A DNA stretch of 64,000 nucleotides from Nocardia aurantia (GTDB taxonomy: Bacteria; Actinomycetota; Actinomycetes; Mycobacteriales; Mycobacteriaceae), in contig NZ_WEGI01000004.1 of assembly GCF_009604425.1 (NCBI RefSeq), positions 186,001 to 250,000 of the forward strand, given 5' to 3'. How positions within the stretch are numbered: position 1 is the stretch's first letter; the number at the start of each line of letters is the position of its first letter. Positions 61,649-64,000 of the stretch are shown in pieces. Made by a program: the position numbers and the translations under genes. The notes below the pieces were generated by a model. The model ran no database searches. It saw only the letters and a program-made list of their open reading frames with translations, and was not told the origin of the DNA.

Positions 61649-62530
61649 GTGACGGTGCGAAGCGCAGTGCACGAGCCGATTTTCACCTCGGTCGACGACG
61701 TGATCGACCGCTTGGCGACGACCGGATATCTGGCCGACAAGGCGACGGCGACCTCGGTGTTCCTGGCCGACCGGCTGGGCAAGCCGTTGCTGATCGAGGG
61801 ACCGGCCGGCGTCGGCAAGACCGAGCTGTCGCGCGCGGTGTCCCAGGTCGCGGGCGCCGAACTGGTACGTCTGCAGTGCTACGAGGGCATCGATGAGGCG
61901 CGGGCCCTCTACGAGTGGAACCACGCCAAGCAGATTCTGCGTATCCAGGCGTCCAGCGAGAACGGCTGGGAGGAGACGAAGTCCGACGTCTTCAGCGAGG
62001 AGTTCCTGCTGTCGCGGCCGCTGCTGACCGCGATCCGGCGGGCCGACCCGACGGTGCTACTCATCGACGAGGCCGACAAGGCGGACGTCGAGATCGAGGG
62101 CCTGATGCTCGAGGTGCTCAGCGACTTCGCGGTCACCGTGCCCGAGCTGGGCACGATCACCGCCACGCGGCGGCCGTTCGTCGTGCTCACCTCCAACGCC
62201 ACCCGCGAGCTGTCCGAGGCGCTCAAGCGACGCTGCCTATACCTCTACATCGACTTCCCGGACGAGGAACTCGAGCGGCGCATCCTGGCCAGCCGGGTGC
62301 CGGAGCTGCAACCGGCCGTGGCGGCGCAACTGGTGCGGATCGTGCACGTGTTGCGCGGGATGCAGCTGAAGAAGCTGCCCTCGGTCGCCGAATCCATCGA
62401 CTGGGGTCACACCCTGCTCGCGCTCGGGCTGAAGGACCTCGACGACAAGACCGTGCGTGCCACCCTCGGCGTCGTGCTGAAACACCAGAGCGACCACCAG
62501 CGCGCGCTGTCCGAGCTGAAGCTGGCCTGA
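61649..62530 (+). CDS. MoxR-family AAA+ ATPase
   Basis: 293 residues. Walker A PLLIEGPAGVGKTELSRAV near residue 45-55, Walker B TVLLIDEADKAD, and SNATRELSEALKRRCLYLYIDFP (arginine finger region). The group is close to CoxD/GvpN-like MoxR ATPases, which assist assembly of metal enzymes or complexes together with a VWA partner. GGAGGAGGA lies just before the GTG at 61649; a GTG six bases later is an alternative. The next gene begins on its stop codon (TGATG), so the pair is strongly coupled. Confidence 0.92.
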   Translation: MTVRSAVHEPIFTSVDDVIDRLATTGYLADKATATSVFLADRLGKPLLIEGPAGVGKTELSRAVSQVAGAELVRLQCYEGIDEARALYEWNHAKQILRIQASSENGWEETKSDVFSEEFLLSRPLLTAIRRADPTVLLIDEADKADVEIEGLMLEVLSDFAVTVPELGTITATRRPFVVLTSNATRELSEALKRRCLYLYIDFPDEELERRILASRVPELQPAVAAQLVRIVHVLRGMQLKKLPSVAESIDWGHTLLALGLKDLDDKTVRATLGVVLKHQSDHQRALSELKLA

Positions 62531-63984
62531 TGGTCGGCGGCAAGCCCCGGCCCGTGGCGCTGCCGAACGCCACCGACACCGTGCTGAACCCGCCCGAGCA
62601 CGGGCTGCCCGGTCATCTGATCGGGTTCGTGGAGGCGATGCGCGCCAAGGGAATTCCGGTGGGCCCTTCGGAAACGGTCGACGCCGGCCAGGTGCTCACG
62701 GTGCTCGACCTGATGGATCGCGAGATGTTGCGCGAGGGGCTGGCCTGCTCGCTGCTGCGCCGGCCGTCGCAGCGGGCCACCTTCGACGACCTCTTCGATC
62801 TGTGGTTCCCCGTGGCGCTCGGTGAGCGCACCGACGCCCTGGACGTGGAGCTGCCGCGCGGCGCCGACGGTTCGGTCGACATCCAGGCGCTGCGCCGGAT
62901 GCTCGCCGAACTGCTCGCCGCCGACCCGACCCCGGAACAGCAGCGGCAGTTGCAGGCGCTGGCTGCGCAGATGGTCGAGCAGATGGGCCGCTACGACTCG
63001 CTGAAGGGCCCGTCGTTCTCCGCCTACCAGACCCTGAAGGACGTCCAGCCCGAGGTGCTGATCAGCAAGATCCTCGCGGGACTCGCTGCGGGCATGGACG
63101 ATTCGGATTTCGACACCGAGGTCGCCCGCCGGGCCGCGCGGGAGCGGGTGCGGGATTTCCGCAGCACCGTCGAGGCAGAGACCCGGCGTCGCGTCGCGGA
63201 ACGCCTGGGGCGGGAACGGGTTTCGTCGTACGGTGTGCAGCGGCAGGCGGAAGATGCCGACTTCCTTCGTATTTCGGAATCCGAGCTGGCCGAGCTGCGC
63301 CGCAGCGGTCAACGGCTCGCCCGGATTCTGGCCTCGCGATTGGCCGCCCGCCGGCGCCGGTCCCGGCGCGGCGAGATCGATCTGCGCAAGACCCTGCGCA
63401 AGTCGATGTCCACCGGCGGGGTCCCGATCACGCTGGCCACCCGCAAGCCACGGCCGGGCCGCCCGGACCTGGTGCTGCTGTGCGACATCTCCGGGTCGGT
63501 GGCCGGTTTCTCCAGCTTCACCATGCTGCTGGTCGACTCGCTGCGGGAGCAATTCTCCCGGGTGCGGATCTTCGCGTTCGTGGACCGGGTGGACGAGGTC
63601 ACGCATCTGTTCGATCAGAGCACCCCGCTGGACCAGGTGACCAGGCGCATCTTCACCGAGACCAACGTGGTGGGGATCGAGGGGCATTCCGACTACGGCA
63701 GCGCGCTGAAGGGGTTCGCGGCGGATTTCCCCGAGGCCGTGACCAGCCGCAGTTCGCTGTTGATCCTCGGCGACGCCCGCACCAATTACCGCGATCCCGC
63801 GCTGGGCACCCTCGAACAGCTCGTCGACACCGCCAAACACGCCTACTGGCTCAATCCGGAGGCCGAGAAGATGTGGGGCACCGGGGATTCCGCGGCGAAG
63901 CGGTACGCCCGGGTGATCGAGATGCACGAGTGCCGGTCCGCCCGGCAGCTCACCTCCGTGGTGAGCCGCCTGCTCCCGGTCTGA
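62530..63984 (+). CDS. CoxE-like VWA-domain protein
   Basis: 484 residues. The N-terminal two-thirds is helical and charged (MRAKGIPVGPSETVDAGQVLTVLDLMDREMLREGLACSLLRR). The C-terminal von Willebrand A domain has the metal-binding MIDAS DISGS at ~318-322, a Thr near FTETNVVGIEGHSDYGSALKGF, and Asp in GDARTNYRD. The family (CoxE-like) works with MoxR ATPases. The start codon overlaps the MoxR stop. The role and substrate are not known; involvement in maturation of a metal enzyme is the usual proposal. The window ends 16 bases after the stop. Confidence 0.92.
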   Translation: MVGGKPRPVALPNATDTVLNPPEHGLPGHLIGFVEAMRAKGIPVGPSETVDAGQVLTVLDLMDREMLREGLACSLLRRPSQRATFDDLFDLWFPVALGERTDALDVELPRGADGSVDIQALRRMLAELLAADPTPEQQRQLQALAAQMVEQMGRYDSLKGPSFSAYQTLKDVQPEVLISKILAGLAAGMDDSDFDTEVARRAARERVRDFRSTVEAETRRRVAERLGRERVSSYGVQRQAEDADFLRISESELAELRRSGQRLARILASRLAARRRRSRRGEIDLRKTLRKSMSTGGVPITLATRKPRPGRPDLVLLCDISGSVAGFSSFTMLLVDSLREQFSRVRIFAFVDRVDEVTHLFDQSTPLDQVTRRIFTETNVVGIEGHSDYGSALKGFAADFPEAVTSRSSLLILGDARTNYRDPALGTLEQLVDTAKHAYWLNPEAEKMWGTGDSAAKRYARVIEMHECRSARQLTSVVSRLLPV

Positions 63985-64000
63985 CGACGGCCCGACAGTG

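Noticed and set aside
1..64000. CRISPR array, prophage, insertion sequence or tRNA genes
   Set aside because: No regularly spaced identical repeats with unique spacers, no transposase or phage genes, and no cloverleaf with a GTTCGA-type T-loop was recognised by eye. A tRNAscan or IS search could still find something missed.

Overview
The window is high-GC actinobacterial DNA, most likely from a Nocardia or a close relative in the Mycobacteriales. The signs are very strong G/C third codon positions, frequent GTG starts, an F420-dependent luciferase-like enzyme, two DinB-type proteins of the mycothiol-dependent isomerase superfamily, an EspG chaperone with PE/PPE-like partners, and gene order recalled from the Mycobacterium tuberculosis chromosome (tig-clpP1-clpP2-clpX; valS-folC-DUF4233-ndk-rne-rplU-rpmA-obg-proB; proA and ribokinase; glpD-TetR-flavoprotein-DAG kinase). 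No tRNA, rRNA, CRISPR array, IS element or prophage was recognised.

Region by region. 1-1794: the 3' end of a membrane glycosyltransferase, a decayed tandem copy of its tail, then a 91-bp-period GC-rich repeat with no gene. 1795-6086: the pnkp-hen1 RNA-repair cassette (minus strand). 6187-12379: a small unrecognised gene, then the protein folding and proteolysis block FKBP lipoprotein, trigger factor, clpP1, clpP2, clpX, with a ClgR-like box before clpP1. 12581-19055: a YdeP/FdhF-type molybdoenzyme coupled to fdhD, an NTF2-fold protein behind a KstR-like box, and small regulators and membrane proteins. 19153-24269: an MFS pump with a divergent MarR regulator, a QueA-like protein with an SDR, a VOC protein and an SRPBCC protein. 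24345-29549: a glycerol/ether-lipid block (glpD, TetR, AGPS-like flavoprotein, DAG kinase).

30071-42609: the core block valS to proB. 42614-46106: a minus-strand group of EspG, PE-like and PPE-like proteins with a neighbouring gene broken by a 22-bp tandem duplication. 46332-47497: a micro-ORF, an acyl-carrier-like protein lacking its serine, and a DUF4254-like protein. 47498-53471: a 2-hydroxyacid dehydrogenase, a stand-alone LigD-type polymerase domain, a RecQ helicase, a membrane protein and a DinB-type protein. 53551-57248: the wreck of a GH172/DUF2961 gene, a polyol-type dehydrogenase, an F420 enzyme, an MmcQ/YjbR protein and a methyltransferase. 57252-63984: a methyltransferase, an AraC regulator, ribokinase, proA, and a MoxR ATPase coupled to a VWA protein.

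Two themes run across the window. At least a dozen genes carry a TANNNT-like hexamer 5-8 nt before an ATG/GTG and no Shine-Dalgarno, the signature of leaderless transcription. Several genes have recognisable regulatory DNA: ClgR-like, KstR-like, two MerR-type promoters with 19-bp spacers, and MarR/TetR-like palindromes. The best candidates for further work are the EspG/PE/PPE-like module, the MerR-type promoters, the KstR-like box, the Cys-for-Ser carrier protein, and the decayed GH172 and frameshifted genes.
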